From: an uncultured Eubacteriales bacterium
GTDB lineage: Bacteria; Bacillota; Clostridia; Oscillospirales; CAG-272
Assembly: GCA_905205065.1 (NCBI GenBank)
Contig: CAJLCI010000016.1
Location: forward strand, 1-49,918
Direction of reading: 5' to 3'
DNA: 49,918 nt
A model generated the notes under the pieces. That model was not told the DNA's origin, did not search any database, and saw only the letters and a list, made by a program, of their open reading frames with translations. The position numbers and the translations under genes were made by a program. Positions 33,894 through 42,479 of the stretch are shown in pieces. How positions within the stretch are numbered: position 1 is the stretch's first letter; the number at the start of each line of letters is the position of its first letter.

Positions 33894-35153
33894 ATGTTAA
33901 GATACAATATGCTCGGCAAAACCGGAATCAGAGTTTCGCAGATATGCTTCGGTTCTCTTACCGTAAGTCCTCTCGGCGCCGGACTGTCCGAGGCAGAGGG
34001 AGCTGAGGTGATTGCCTGCGCGCTTCAGGGCGGTATAAATTTTATTGACACCGCACAGTATTACCGGAATTATGAGACGATTAAGCGCGGAATATCTCTT
34101 TACACGGCGCGTGGGGGCAGGGAGAATCCTGTGATATGTACAAAAACATATGCGTGGAACCGCGAGCTTGCCGCGGAGGCGGTTGACGAGGCGAGAAAAA
34201 AACTCGGCAGAGACGTAATTGATGTTTTTTTGCTGCACGAGCAGGAAAGTATACATACTCTGCGTGGACATATGGAGGCTCTTGAATATCTTTATGAGTG
34301 CAAAGAGCAAGGAATCATCCGCGCTGTAGGTCTTTCCACGCACTGCGTAGACGCTGTATATGCCGCTGCGGAGGTCAGACACTCTCATGGCTCCGGCCTT
34401 GATGTTGTCTTTCCAATGTTTAACGTAGAAGGACTTGGAATCAGACGGGCGCAGAGTGCGGAATCGTTTGTCCGGGCGGCGGAGACCGAATTGGAGCACA
34501 GAACGAAATCCGGTGCCGAAAACGTGACGGAGGCCGAATCGGAGCACAGAACGAAATCCAGTGCTGAAAACGTGACGGAGGCCGAATCGGAGCACAGAAC
34601 GAAATCCGGTGCTGAAAACGTGACAGAATCCGAAGCTGAAAGACGGGCAAAAACCGAGGCGGGAATTCGGATTTCTCTCCGCGATGATATGTGGCGTGCG
34701 ATAAACAGATGCCGCGAATCCGGTATAGGCGTAATGCTCATGAAAGTGTTCGGCGGAGGGCATCTTCTCGGAGCTTCGGAGTCTCATGGAAAACTGAAAA
34801 ATATATTTATCCGAACACCGTCCGAACGCGCTGCGGATGCGCTCAGATTTGCGATTGACTCAGGCTGCGGCGATTCAATTGCGCTCGGCATGCAGTCTGC
34901 GGAAGAAGTTCTTGAAAATATACGCTTTTTTGAGACAGGCCGCTTTTCCGATGATTTTTGCTCTAAGGTGAATTCAAGGAGGCGGCGTCTTGTCGTCGAG
35001 GATTACTGCGAGGGGTGCGGAAACTGTGTGCGCCGCTGCGGTCAGGGAGCGATGTCCATTGTCGGAGGAACTGCTGTGTGTGATTCCTCAAAGTGCGTTT
35101 TGTGCGGTTACTGCGCCGGGGTTTGTCCTCATTTTGCGATTAAGGTAATATAG
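33894..35153 (+). CDS. Aldo/keto reductase with C-terminal 2x[4Fe-4S] ferredoxin domain
   Basis: 419 aa. TIM-barrel reductase with catalytic Asp and Tyr in FIDTAQYYRNY, Lys in ICTKTYA and His in FLLHEQE. The C-terminus carries two clusters, CEGCGNCVRRC and CVLCGYCAGVC, as in the iron-sulfur subgroup of oxidoreductases. Residues about 195-255 are an insertion of three 16-residue repeats (EHRTKSGAENVTEAES) in the barrel, absent from normal members. No strong ribosome site; probably coupled to ireB. Confidence 0.88.
   Translation: MLRYNMLGKTGIRVSQICFGSLTVSPLGAGLSEAEGAEVIACALQGGINFIDTAQYYRNYETIKRGISLYTARGGRENPVICTKTYAWNRELAAEAVDEARKKLGRDVIDVFLLHEQESIHTLRGHMEALEYLYECKEQGIIRAVGLSTHCVDAVYAAAEVRHSHGSGLDVVFPMFNVEGLGIRRAQSAESFVRAAETELEHRTKSGAENVTEAESEHRTKSSAENVTEAESEHRTKSGAENVTESEAERRAKTEAGIRISLRDDMWRAINRCRESGIGVMLMKVFGGGHLLGASESHGKLKNIFIRTPSERAADALRFAIDSGCGDSIALGMQSAEEVLENIRFFETGRFSDDFCSKVNSRRRRLVVEDYCEGCGNCVRRCGQGAMSIVGGTAVCDSSKCVLCGYCAGVCPHFAIKVI
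34494..34637 (+). repeat. Three in-frame 48-bp repeats inside the reductase gene
   Basis: Units at 34494, 34542 and 34590, nearly identical in DNA, each encoding EHRTKSGAENVTEAES or a close variant. The similarity at silent sites shows recent duplication. Confidence 0.92.
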
Positions 35154-35451
35154 ATTTTATATGCAGAGTTCCGAAACGGAATTTTGTGTAGTTTAAAAAG
35201 GGAATTAAAAACATTAAATCTGAAAATCTGAATGCGGTGCGGACTTCGGCGGCTGCGGTTACGATATATACAGGAATACCGGCAGCGTCGGGGGAATTAT
35301 ATCATACGGCTGATTATATATTTATTTTCAGGAGAAATATTGTTTGAAAAATAGTGTTACGGAGATTGTATTGTAAACGGGAGGTTTGCAAATACAATCA
35401 GGCATATCCTCTCGTGATTGATTGTCAGACGATTATGAAGGGGTTATTAAA
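35154..35451. other. Intergenic region, nothing identified
   Basis: About 300 bp between the reductase and the acetyltransferase. I see no gene or clear terminator; AT-rich end near 35310-35345 may hold the promoter of the next gene. Confidence 0.4.
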
Positions 35452-36075
35452 ATGGAGAATTTGACTATTCGGAGAGAAACCGAAAAAGATTATAAGACAG
35501 TTGAAAACCTTACGCGCGAAGCGTTTTGGAACGTCTATCGTCCCGGATGCTGCGAGCACTATGTTGTGCATACTTTACGTGACGATCCGGACTTTGTTCC
35601 TGAACTTGATTATGTTATGGAGCTTAACGGAGTTCTTATAGGTCATGTTATGTTTGTACGCGCTGAAATTGAATCGGATGACGGGAGGGCTGTGCCTGTA
35701 ATGACTCTCGGCCCGATCAGCATTCATCCAGATTACCAGCGAAAGGGGTTCGGCAAGATTCTTTTGAATTATGTTCTTGATAAAGCGGCCGAAATGGGTG
35801 TAGGTGCCGTTTGTATAGAAGGGAACATTGCTTTTTATGGAAAATTTGGATTTACAGTGGCGAGCACGCGCGGAATTCATTATTATGCAGAGCCGAGGAG
35901 CGAGACAGTTCCTTACTTTCTTATTCGTGAGCTGAAGAAGGGTTTTCTTGACGGTGTTGCAGGTATCTATCGCGCACCGGAAGGGTATTTTGTAGATGAT
36001 GCGGATGTAAATAAATTTGATACAGCATTTCCGGTAAAGCCGAAATTAAAGCTTCCGGGGCAGCTGTTCGATTGA
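35452..36075 (+). CDS. GNAT-family N-acetyltransferase (YhbS-like)
   Basis: 207 aa. GNAT motif A MTLGPISIHPDYQRKGFGKIL with the acetyl-CoA P-loop RKGFGK, then VCIEGNIAFYGKFGF as in YhbS-type enzymes, and a C-terminal extension. ATG 35452 follows AAGGGG by 8 nt; the in-frame ATG at 35422 lacks a site. It is the last plus-strand host gene before the phage cassette. Confidence 0.88.
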   Translation: MENLTIRRETEKDYKTVENLTREAFWNVYRPGCCEHYVVHTLRDDPDFVPELDYVMELNGVLIGHVMFVRAEIESDDGRAVPVMTLGPISIHPDYQRKGFGKILLNYVLDKAAEMGVGAVCIEGNIAFYGKFGFTVASTRGIHYYAEPRSETVPYFLIRELKKGFLDGVAGIYRAPEGYFVDDADVNKFDTAFPVKPKLKLPGQLFD

Positions 36076-36079
36076 ATGA

Positions 36080-36110
36080 AGGGCGGTACTTCGTTTGGAG
36101 GTACCGCCCT
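36080..36110. terminator. Strong bidirectional terminator hairpin
   Basis: AGGGCGGTAC (36080-36089) is the exact complement of GTACCGCCCT (36101-36110). It divides the acetyltransferase from the convergent phage cassette and marks the cassette's left limit. Confidence 0.8.
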
Positions 36111-36131
36111 GAAACTGTAATTTTATCGGAT

Positions 36132-36437
36132 TTATTGGTTTTCATCGCTGCTTTTTTTGAATATAGCCGGGAAAGCCTTATGAAGCGTATCAAATCCGCC
36201 GCTTGACGCGAACGCGATTATTACGCAGTTGAAGGGAATAAGCGCGGCTTCCGAGAGGGTAAGTCCGCCTGTGAAATATTTTGCCGGAAATAAGACTGCG
36301 AGGGCTACAATAAAGCTCCAGAGATTTGTCGGGATTTTTTTTATAAAAGATATATTTTTTGTGAGCTGCGTTATGAGGAGCACAGCGCCGGCGGCGCCGG
36401 TGTAGGTGCCGAGAAGCTGCCATGTTATCAGGTCCAT
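36132..36437 (-). CDS. Small three-helix membrane protein, holin candidate
   Basis: 101 aa with three hydrophobic segments (LLGTYTGAAGAVLLITQL, LWSFIVALAVLFPAKYF, EAALIPFNCVIIAFA) and a charged tail. Size, topology and place at the end of a phage structural unit suggest a holin, but no endolysin is near, so this is inference. ATG 36437 is 13 nt after GAAGG; an ATG at 36473 precedes the ribosome site. Confidence 0.6.
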   Translation of the reverse strand: MDLITWQLLGTYTGAAGAVLLITQLTKNISFIKKIPTNLWSFIVALAVLFPAKYFTGGLTLSEAALIPFNCVIIAFASSGGFDTLHKAFPAIFKKSSDENQ

Positions 36438-36521
36438 GTCTGTAATCATTCCTTCCGAATATTTTAAAACCATCGGCTTTGAAGTCCGAAGATATGCTGA
36501 CGATTCAGTCGAAAGGTGAAA

Positions 36522-36557
36522 GCCTGCCGAGTGTACTGCGGCAGGCCGCGCCTTTTT
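36522..36557 (+). terminator. Hairpin between the coiled-coil protein and holin-like genes
   Basis: GCCTGCC (36522-36528) and GGCAGGC (36540-36546) form a perfect stem followed by CTTTTT on the plus strand. On the minus strand, the direction of the genes, the T-run is poor. Confidence 0.5.
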
Positions 36558-36605
36558 GTTTAATCATTATATATATATATATGCTCTCCCGCTTCAGAGC
36601 TTTAC

Positions 36606-37757
36606 TCACAGCCGGTATATTCCGCCGGAGGAGCTGCTTTTTTCCGATTTACTGCCGCCGGATAATTCGTCGGGAACAAAGCCGAATATTTTTTCAAATA
36701 TGTAAGCGTTGTTTTCCTGATGCTCAAGCCCTGACAGATATGCAAGCGCGAGGTTTACAGCGTAATTCTGCGCCTCGATATTTCCTGCGGCGTTGTCGTA
36801 ATCCGCCTTGTAGCTTTCAAGCATCGTAATTATGGTTTTTTGCTGACTGGGCGAATACCCGACGTCGGCAAGCGCGTCCGCGGCATCTTTGCTTGCGGAC
36901 GAAGAGCCGGAGGAGGACTTCGATGAAGAAGAATCTGACGAAGAAGAGTTTGATGAAGAAGAGTTTGATGATGAGCCCGATGATGAGGACTTAGTCTGAG
37001 AAGACTGCGAATTTTTTGCCGCGGCTTCTGCGATTGCCCTTGCAAGAGAGGCGTCAAACTGCCGCTGTTCTTCCGCGAGGCTCTGATTGTACTGTCTGAC
37101 GCTCTCATTGTAATCCCTTTCATTCTGAGCGTCGCTTATCGCGTCGCGTTCCTTGGAGTAAGCGAAATTTCTGTCGTCTGTGGTTTTTGTGTAATCAAAG
37201 TCGCGCGCGTCCGTATATGCATTGTACAGCATATCTATATCGTTGTACCAGTCTGACACCGAATCTCTGTAACGGTCGTATTCCGTCTGATCCGCGTCCG
37301 AGAGCGCCGACAGGCGGTTGTAGAGATCTTTGGTTTCGTCGGTGTATTTTGTATATGCTAATTTGTAAAGCTCTGGGACTATATCGTTCAGTTTCTGAAT
37401 TTGATTGTTGTATGCCTGCTGCCCGGCGGTCTGAGCGTATGAATTTGCGTATCCGCCGGTAAGGGCGCTTGCTTGCCCGACAGTGTCCTGCATGGCGCGC
37501 TTTCCGGAGTTTATATAGCTGTCTTTGTATTGCCGGTAAAGCGCGTCTCCGTCCGGATTGTACGAAAATTGTTCGCGGTTTGACAGCTCGTCGAGTGCGG
37601 AGGATATTTGACTTTTGTATGATCCGGTACTGCCCTCCGCACTCGGCCGCGACGAGAGCGCGGAGCCGAGCGCGCTTTTCGCTTTTGCGACCGCTTCTGC
37701 GCTCTCCGCGGCGGATATGTTTTCATCGTTGTTTTTCTTTTTCTGTACAGTTGACAT
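36606..37757 (-). CDS. Phage coiled-coil structural protein, tail or ejection candidate
   Basis: 383 aa, predicted mostly helical. Tyr/Asp/Asn-rich heptads in the middle (DSVSDWYNDIDMLYNAYTDAR, in part, and YNESVRQYNQSLAEEQRQF) followed by a Ser-only stretch with runs of SSSNSSS, then a short globular end with YSPSQQKTIITMLESYKADYDNA. I recall Tyr/Asn-rich coiled-coil proteins of this look in Clostridia phage cassettes. No known catalytic motif. A channel, needle or ejection role is inferred from location after the tail-hub candidate. Confidence 0.6.
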   Translation of the reverse strand: MSTVQKKKNNDENISAAESAEAVAKAKSALGSALSSRPSAEGSTGSYKSQISSALDELSNREQFSYNPDGDALYRQYKDSYINSGKRAMQDTVGQASALTGGYANSYAQTAGQQAYNNQIQKLNDIVPELYKLAYTKYTDETKDLYNRLSALSDADQTEYDRYRDSVSDWYNDIDMLYNAYTDARDFDYTKTTDDRNFAYSKERDAISDAQNERDYNESVRQYNQSLAEEQRQFDASLARAIAEAAAKNSQSSQTKSSSSGSSSNSSSSNSSSSDSSSSKSSSGSSSASKDAADALADVGYSPSQQKTIITMLESYKADYDNAAGNIEAQNYAVNLALAYLSGLEHQENNAYIFEKIFGFVPDELSGGSKSEKSSSSGGIYRL

Positions 37758-37841
37758 AAAAAATATACTCTTGCCTTTGAAGGCGTCCTTTCCCGGCGTA
37801 TGTTTCAGCGCCGTTTTTTCATTTTTGACGCGCTTTTGCTC

Positions 37842-37991
37842 TTATTTTTCTGTTTTTTCCTCCGCCGATTCAAGCGCTTCCATAACAAAGTTCAGCTTTT
37901 CTGACAGAAGAGTCAGGTAGTTTTTTATCTGTGCGATCTGTGCTTGAGATGTCGCCGCGTCTATATGCGGAGGGTCAAAAGTTACAATCAT
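37842..37991 (-). CDS. Small phage protein, helical
   Basis: 49 aa starting MIVTFDPPHIDAATSQ and containing QIKNYLTLLSEKLNFVMEALESAEE, an amphipathic helix. AAAGG precedes the ATG by 11 nt, supporting translation. Located between the nozzle candidate and the coiled-coil protein. Function unknown; a small chaperone or connector is possible. Confidence 0.65.
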   Translation of the reverse strand: MIVTFDPPHIDAATSQAQIAQIKNYLTLLSEKLNFVMEALESAEEKTEK

Positions 37992-38040
37992 TAATTTCCG
38001 TCCCTTTCTTTATAACTTAGGTAAGGATGTCCCCGCCTTT

Positions 38041-38185
38041 ATAGGCGTTTGCCTCTATAGCCGTTTGCCTCTATATGCGGCGGTCGTTATCTTACACTCA
38101 GCGGGAGATTGTACTCCCACTGAGCATCGCATTGTGACGCAATGCGTTTGCTTCGCCCCGGGACTGGGCAAGCCCTTTATTGAAC
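38041..38185. other. Structured intergenic element in the phage cassette
   Basis: Two consecutive hairpins: CTCAGCGGGAG (38097-38107) with CTCCCACTGAG (38114-38124), and CGCATTG (38128-38134) with CAATGCG (38140-38146). On the left GCCTCTATA and GTTTGCCT words repeat. On the right is a GGGACTGGGCAAGCCC block. No ORF. It is the only large gap inside the unit and may be an RNA structure or inserted repeat element. Confidence 0.5.
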
Positions 38186-38212
38186 TAAAAGCGAGATGTC
38201 TGCGTCTTATAA

Positions 38213-40009
38213 CTATAACTCGGAGCCTCGCGTAAGCGTGCTTGTTATCGAGAATATCTTCGCGCTGCCGCGTCCGACGAGTTTAAGTCTCAGATGGTCG
38301 CATCTGCGCGGCTGAATCGGCAGCGAGAAACAGCGCGTGTCTGACGATGCGATTGACGCGGCGTGCTGCCACTGTCCTGATGAATCATACTGAATGAACA
38401 CCATGACTCTGCCTCCGGGTTCAAGCGACATTCTTACGGCGAGCGCGGAAATATATGTTTTAGACGGCGTTTCCGTTCCGATAAGACCTGTTTCCGCTGT
38501 CCATTCAAACATTTCCGTGTCGGTTTCTCCGCCTCCGCAGACCGTGCGGACAGTGCATTTGTCGCTCTGTTCCACATAGAAAAGTTCTCCCTGAACCGAG
38601 GCAAAGGAGGCCACGTCTGTATTGTCTTCAAGGTGCCACATTCCGCGCGAAGCGTCATAGACATAAAGCGCGGCGGAACCGTCGCTGTATTTCATGGAGA
38701 TATAGTATTTTCGTCCGAGGGCCGCTCCGACGGCCGAGTCGCATTTTACCGCGTCTCCGAGCTTTTGTGATACCGGCGAAGGCGCAGAGCCGTCGTACGC
38801 GCAGACAGCGGTACGGCTTTTGTAAAAAAGTGTGCCGGAAACGTCGGCGATGCTGTCGCCGCAGCCGCTCTGAACTCCTGCGGCATTTACCGTGCGAAGC
38901 TGAAACTGCGACGGCGTACTGCCGTAAATTTTGTGAATGTAATTCTCGCGGAAGAACGTAGGATATCCGAGATAGTTAACCGCACCTGTAAAGGCTCCCT
39001 CGCTTCCGAGAGAGACGGCGTAGCTGTCTGTCGATATTCCAGCGAAGCTGTTCCAGTTTTTAAAATCTCCGAGCTTTGAGGCGTAGATTTCATTAACCTG
39101 TTTTCCATCCTGATTTTCACCGCAGCGGCACGCCCAGAGACGGTTGCCGCATTCAAAAATAAAATCAAATTCCGGCATTTTTCGAGATACCTTGAAAGGT
39201 GAAGTGAAGGGGGAAACGGTGCTTTCTATCAGAGCTGGTATTATGAAGTAATTTTCTCCGACCGCAGTGATTTCAAAATACCCGTCGATAGATGAAAGTC
39301 GGGAATCGGTAATTCCCGAAATTTTTACTGTATCTCCGGCATTAAGTCCCGGCATGATCGAAGCGGAGACCGAAATCTTCACATATGAAGTGACAATTTC
39401 ACTCCAGCTTCCGGTATTTTCAGACCAGATTTTCATGATATGCGTTTCTCCGCTCGTATCGAGCCAGAGCGCGCCGTTCTGCGGATTCTGCGGAGCTTCG
39501 GCGGATACCGTAACATTTTCACAGGCGTTGCCGGAGCTGTCACAGGGGGTAAAGACGGCGGAGCTTATCGTTTTTTCGTATTCAATATCTCCGCGGTCGC
39601 TGTAGTCTGCGGTGTTAACATATTTTTTATCTGGAAATATTAAAATATAGCTTCCCACCGCGACAAGAAATGTATCCGGATCGCCGCTGAGACCAAGGTC
39701 AAAAACTGCCGTAAGATCTGAGGGGGATTCGCCTATATAAGATGGAAAACTGTTGATAAACAGCAGGTTATCGAATGTATAGCAGAGATTGTCTCCTGCA
39801 AGCAGCTTTGAGCATATATAGCCCTCGTTCGGCAGACCGAGCACTTTTCCGCGCGCGCGTCTGGTGGAGAGCAGCGGGGCGCAGTCGGATGTGAGATTTT
39901 TCATATCATGAAGCTCACCGCGACTGATTTTATCGCTTCTGTTCAGACCGCCGAAGCTGTCGACAGTCTCGGTGTATGTTTGCAGAGCGTTGAGAATAGG
40001 CAGTTTCAT
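38213..40009 (-). CDS. Large phage structural protein, tail hub or nozzle candidate
   Basis: 598 aa, beta-rich with no signal peptide. The N-terminus VDSFGGLNRSDKISRGELHDMKNLTSDCAPLL resembles (from memory) phage proteins that begin with a short list of array anchors and then form a propeller-like fold, such as P22 gp10-like stabilisation proteins. The middle has repeated short strand motifs (SLGSEGAFTGAVNYLGYPTFF). Size and place after the connector suggest a nozzle or stopper of a short-tailed phage. The homology is inference. AGGAG lies 12 nt before ATG. Confidence 0.6.
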   Translation of the reverse strand: MKLPILNALQTYTETVDSFGGLNRSDKISRGELHDMKNLTSDCAPLLSTRRARGKVLGLPNEGYICSKLLAGDNLCYTFDNLLFINSFPSYIGESPSDLTAVFDLGLSGDPDTFLVAVGSYILIFPDKKYVNTADYSDRGDIEYEKTISSAVFTPCDSSGNACENVTVSAEAPQNPQNGALWLDTSGETHIMKIWSENTGSWSEIVTSYVKISVSASIMPGLNAGDTVKISGITDSRLSSIDGYFEITAVGENYFIIPALIESTVSPFTSPFKVSRKMPEFDFIFECGNRLWACRCGENQDGKQVNEIYASKLGDFKNWNSFAGISTDSYAVSLGSEGAFTGAVNYLGYPTFFRENYIHKIYGSTPSQFQLRTVNAAGVQSGCGDSIADVSGTLFYKSRTAVCAYDGSAPSPVSQKLGDAVKCDSAVGAALGRKYYISMKYSDGSAALYVYDASRGMWHLEDNTDVASFASVQGELFYVEQSDKCTVRTVCGGGETDTEMFEWTAETGLIGTETPSKTYISALAVRMSLEPGGRVMVFIQYDSSGQWQHAASIASSDTRCFSLPIQPRRCDHLRLKLVGRGSAKIFSITSTLTRGSEL

Positions 40010-40126
40010 GCTTGTAAATTTCTCCTGTTTGTAATTTTACGCCTGATTTTCAGATCCCGGTCTTTTCGGCAGAATGACGTCCGGATAAGACGTATAACGG
40101 AGCGCATGAGACTGGGCGTGAGAAAA

Positions 40127-40498
40127 TCAGAAATATTTGTAAACTCCCTTTTTATGCGCGTGTCTGCGGTGATAATCGCGGGCAAAGCTGTCGTATACGC
40201 TTTGAAGCATGGCCGCCGCGTTGTTGTATCTGCCTATTTCACCGAGGCGGTAAGCTATGCGGGATTCAAGCAAATATATGTATACGTCGTCGTATGGGGA
40301 CGGAACGAGAAGCTCCGTATCGTACGAAGATTCGGTATTGTAGCCGGTAAACGGAGCTGTCGGAGCGTCTTCGTGGGCATCTATAATTTCAGTTCGTACC
40401 GAGCGGTCGAATGTATCGAGCCATCGGAGCTTTTCTTCCTCCGGCGCTGTGTTGGGACGCATCTCGTCAATGCGGTCGATTGCTTCTTTCAGTTTCAT
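40127..40498 (-). CDS. Phage head-tail connector candidate
   Basis: 123 aa, mostly helical. MKLKEAIDRIDEMRPNTAPEE, LLVPSPYDDVYIYLLESRIAYRLGE and RYNNAAAMLQSVYDSFARDYHRRH match the pattern I know for gp6-like adaptor proteins downstream of capsid genes in Clostridia phages. Position between capsid module and tail hub agrees. ATG is 13 nt after AAAGG. Confidence 0.65.
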   Translation of the reverse strand: MKLKEAIDRIDEMRPNTAPEEEKLRWLDTFDRSVRTEIIDAHEDAPTAPFTGYNTESSYDTELLVPSPYDDVYIYLLESRIAYRLGEIGRYNNAAAMLQSVYDSFARDYHRRHAHKKGVYKYF

Positions 40499-40557
40499 AT
40501 AGATAACCGAGCCTTTTCCTTTCCGATGTCTTTCCGTGTATTTATGCAGTGTTTCTT

Positions 40558-41184
40558 TTAATGTCTGCGATTCGCGGCGAGTTTGTTTTCATAATTGATT
40601 GCGTCGGCGATTCTCTCTTCGCGCCGTATGAGTACCTCTGCGGCGCATTCGGGAATTTCGACCTCCGATCCGCGCTTTATATACCAGTTTCGGTCATTTA
40701 CCGAAACGAAAACATCGCCGTCATCTTCAGCGTGGGGGATACGGATTCGGACAAGCTTTTCACCGGGATAAGCGTTTGTCGCTGCCGGAATGTTTTTTTT
40801 ATCGGGCTCCGCGGTTGCTTCGCCGGCAGATTGCTTATCTGCTTCACTGGCAGATTGCCTATCAGTTCCACCGGTTGTTCCGTTAGCCGATTGTTTGTCA
40901 GTTCCGCCGGTTGTTCCGTTAGCCGATTGTTTGTCGGTTCCGCCGATTGTTCCGTTAGCCGATTGTTTGACAGTTCCACCGGCTGTTCCTTCGTCAGATT
41001 GTTTGACCTCTCCGTCCGTTGCAGCGTCGGTATTTTTATCTGAAGCTTTCACAGATAAAACAGATGAATTTTGTCCTCCGGCTTCGGTTTCATCGGAAAC
41101 TGGGACGGTACTGCCTGATGTATTAATGCTGTCGGTAGAATTGCAGATAAGGTTTTCTGTTTTTTTATTTGATGCTTTTGCCAT
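40558..41184 (-). CDS. Phage head-associated protein with repeat linker
   Basis: 208 aa. The N-terminal half is polar with four or more 12-residue repeats of the QSANGTTGGTDK type. The C-terminal about 70 residues form a compact domain (LVRIRIPHAEDDGDVFVSVNDRNWYIKRGSEVEIP, ending in a helix) resembling small proteins next to capsid genes. A decoration or head-completion role is likely. ATG 41184 is 13 nt after AAAGG; the ATG at 41196 overlaps the leader. Confidence 0.6.
   Translation of the reverse strand: MAKASNKKTENLICNSTDSINTSGSTVPVSDETEAGGQNSSVLSVKASDKNTDAATDGEVKQSDEGTAGGTVKQSANGTIGGTDKQSANGTTGGTDKQSANGTTGGTDRQSASEADKQSAGEATAEPDKKNIPAATNAYPGEKLVRIRIPHAEDDGDVFVSVNDRNWYIKRGSEVEIPECAAEVLIRREERIADAINYENKLAANRRH
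40830..40985 (-). repeat. In-frame 36-bp coding repeats
   Basis: Tandem 36-bp units encode QSANGT(T/I)GGTDK-like 12-mers in the head-associated protein. Neighbouring units differ by few bases. Confidence 0.85.
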
Positions 41185-41392
41185 AATAAGAACCATACCT
41201 TTCGTATTTAAAATTTAAATATATGTTTCTGTAAAATGCCTTTTTTGTGGCTGCAGCTTTCTGCGAGGCCTTTTTCCCGGTAACCGTCCGCCGAAGCTAT
41301 CAGGCGGACGGCAGGCGCGGGATATATGAGATATATATGGATATGCGGGTATATATGAAATATACAGGATATGCTGAGTATGCCGGATAAAC

Positions 41393-42436
41393 TTAGTTCG
41401 CAGTGGCCGTAGATGAGAATTTAGAGCAGCACATCAGATCGACGAGATAATTGTCTACAAGGATCTTAGCTGTTTTCATACCCTTCCATCCGACCGAGGA
41501 ACGCTGGTCAAGCGGATCGGCGGTTCCTGCGGAGCCCTTCTGTTTTACGATAGTCTGAAGCCCTCCTCCGGTAACTTCTGTAACGCCGTATGCTCCGTCG
41601 CCGATAAACAGACAGTGAAATACCGCGAGACCTGTCGGGAGGCCTGATGTGCCCTTGTCAATTTTCGCTTCGGTGGATTGGACAAAGCGCACTCCGCACA
41701 TTTTTCCGATTTCTCCGGTATAGAGATTTTCCGGAGCCGCATACTTATGCGCGTCTACCCATTCAGGATCGCGCATCAGGTCGTATGCCACATACGGATG
41801 TATGATGCATACGTAATCGCCGTTTATTGTCGGAGCGTTCTGAGCGCGGAGCTTAGCAACCACACGGTGAACGGTATCTACTTTAAGAGTTGCGGTCTTG
41901 TCAAGATCCGCGGCTGAGGTCACTTCTGTTTCGACAAGGTCTCCGTCCGAATTTTTTGCCCATTTTGAGGCGTACGATTTGTTTGTACCGAGAAGCAGGG
42001 CGTTGTGCACTATTGTGTCCATTGTAAGGCCGGCCTGTCTGCCGAGCAGTTTTGTGGCTTCGAGAATCGTGTTATCGACAGCGGTAAGCTCAAGCACGTC
42101 GCTCTGTACGACAAAATCTCCGTACTGTGCCACCGTCGCGTTTACATTGAGTACACTGAGTGAGCTTCCGCTTGGAGTAACGCCTTCGGTAAGCGCCGTG
42201 GTAGCCTTGCCGAGAGGGGAGAATCGGCGGAATGAAACCGTTTTGCCGTTGCCCTTGGGAATAGGGCGCTTCTGACCGAACTGTTCATGTACGAGCATGG
42301 GCGAGGCTTCATCGATCAGCCGCATGTCGTAAAATGTTTTCATTTCGGCGGAAAGTCCGGTAGCTCCGGTATATGAGTCCGGCTGTTCCTGGGGATCATA
42401 AGCGAGAAGCTGAAGATTGATTTTTGTGTTTTTCAT
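41393..42436 (-). CDS. Major capsid protein, N4-gp56 family
   Basis: 347 aa. SPMLVHEQFGQKRPIPKGNGKTVSFRRF, LTEGVTPSGSSLSV and TVAQYGDFVVQSDVLELTAVD are typical of the N4-gp56 type HK97-fold capsid family (PF13252). The first residues, MKNTKINLQLLAYD, resemble the Prp-cleaved leader of ribosomal protein L27 (LNLQFFA). Preceded by AAAGG and an 8-nt spacer, i.e. a strong normal ribosome site fitting high expression. Follows the scaffold-like gene by 43 bp. Confidence 0.9.
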   Translation of the reverse strand: MKNTKINLQLLAYDPQEQPDSYTGATGLSAEMKTFYDMRLIDEASPMLVHEQFGQKRPIPKGNGKTVSFRRFSPLGKATTALTEGVTPSGSSLSVLNVNATVAQYGDFVVQSDVLELTAVDNTILEATKLLGRQAGLTMDTIVHNALLLGTNKSYASKWAKNSDGDLVETEVTSAADLDKTATLKVDTVHRVVAKLRAQNAPTINGDYVCIIHPYVAYDLMRDPEWVDAHKYAAPENLYTGEIGKMCGVRFVQSTEAKIDKGTSGLPTGLAVFHCLFIGDGAYGVTEVTGGGLQTIVKQKGSAGTADPLDQRSSVGWKGMKTAKILVDNYLVDLMCCSKFSSTATAN

Positions 42437-42479
42437 AGCTTTTTCCTTTCTGTTTCAGATATGGTGGTTTTACATCGTA

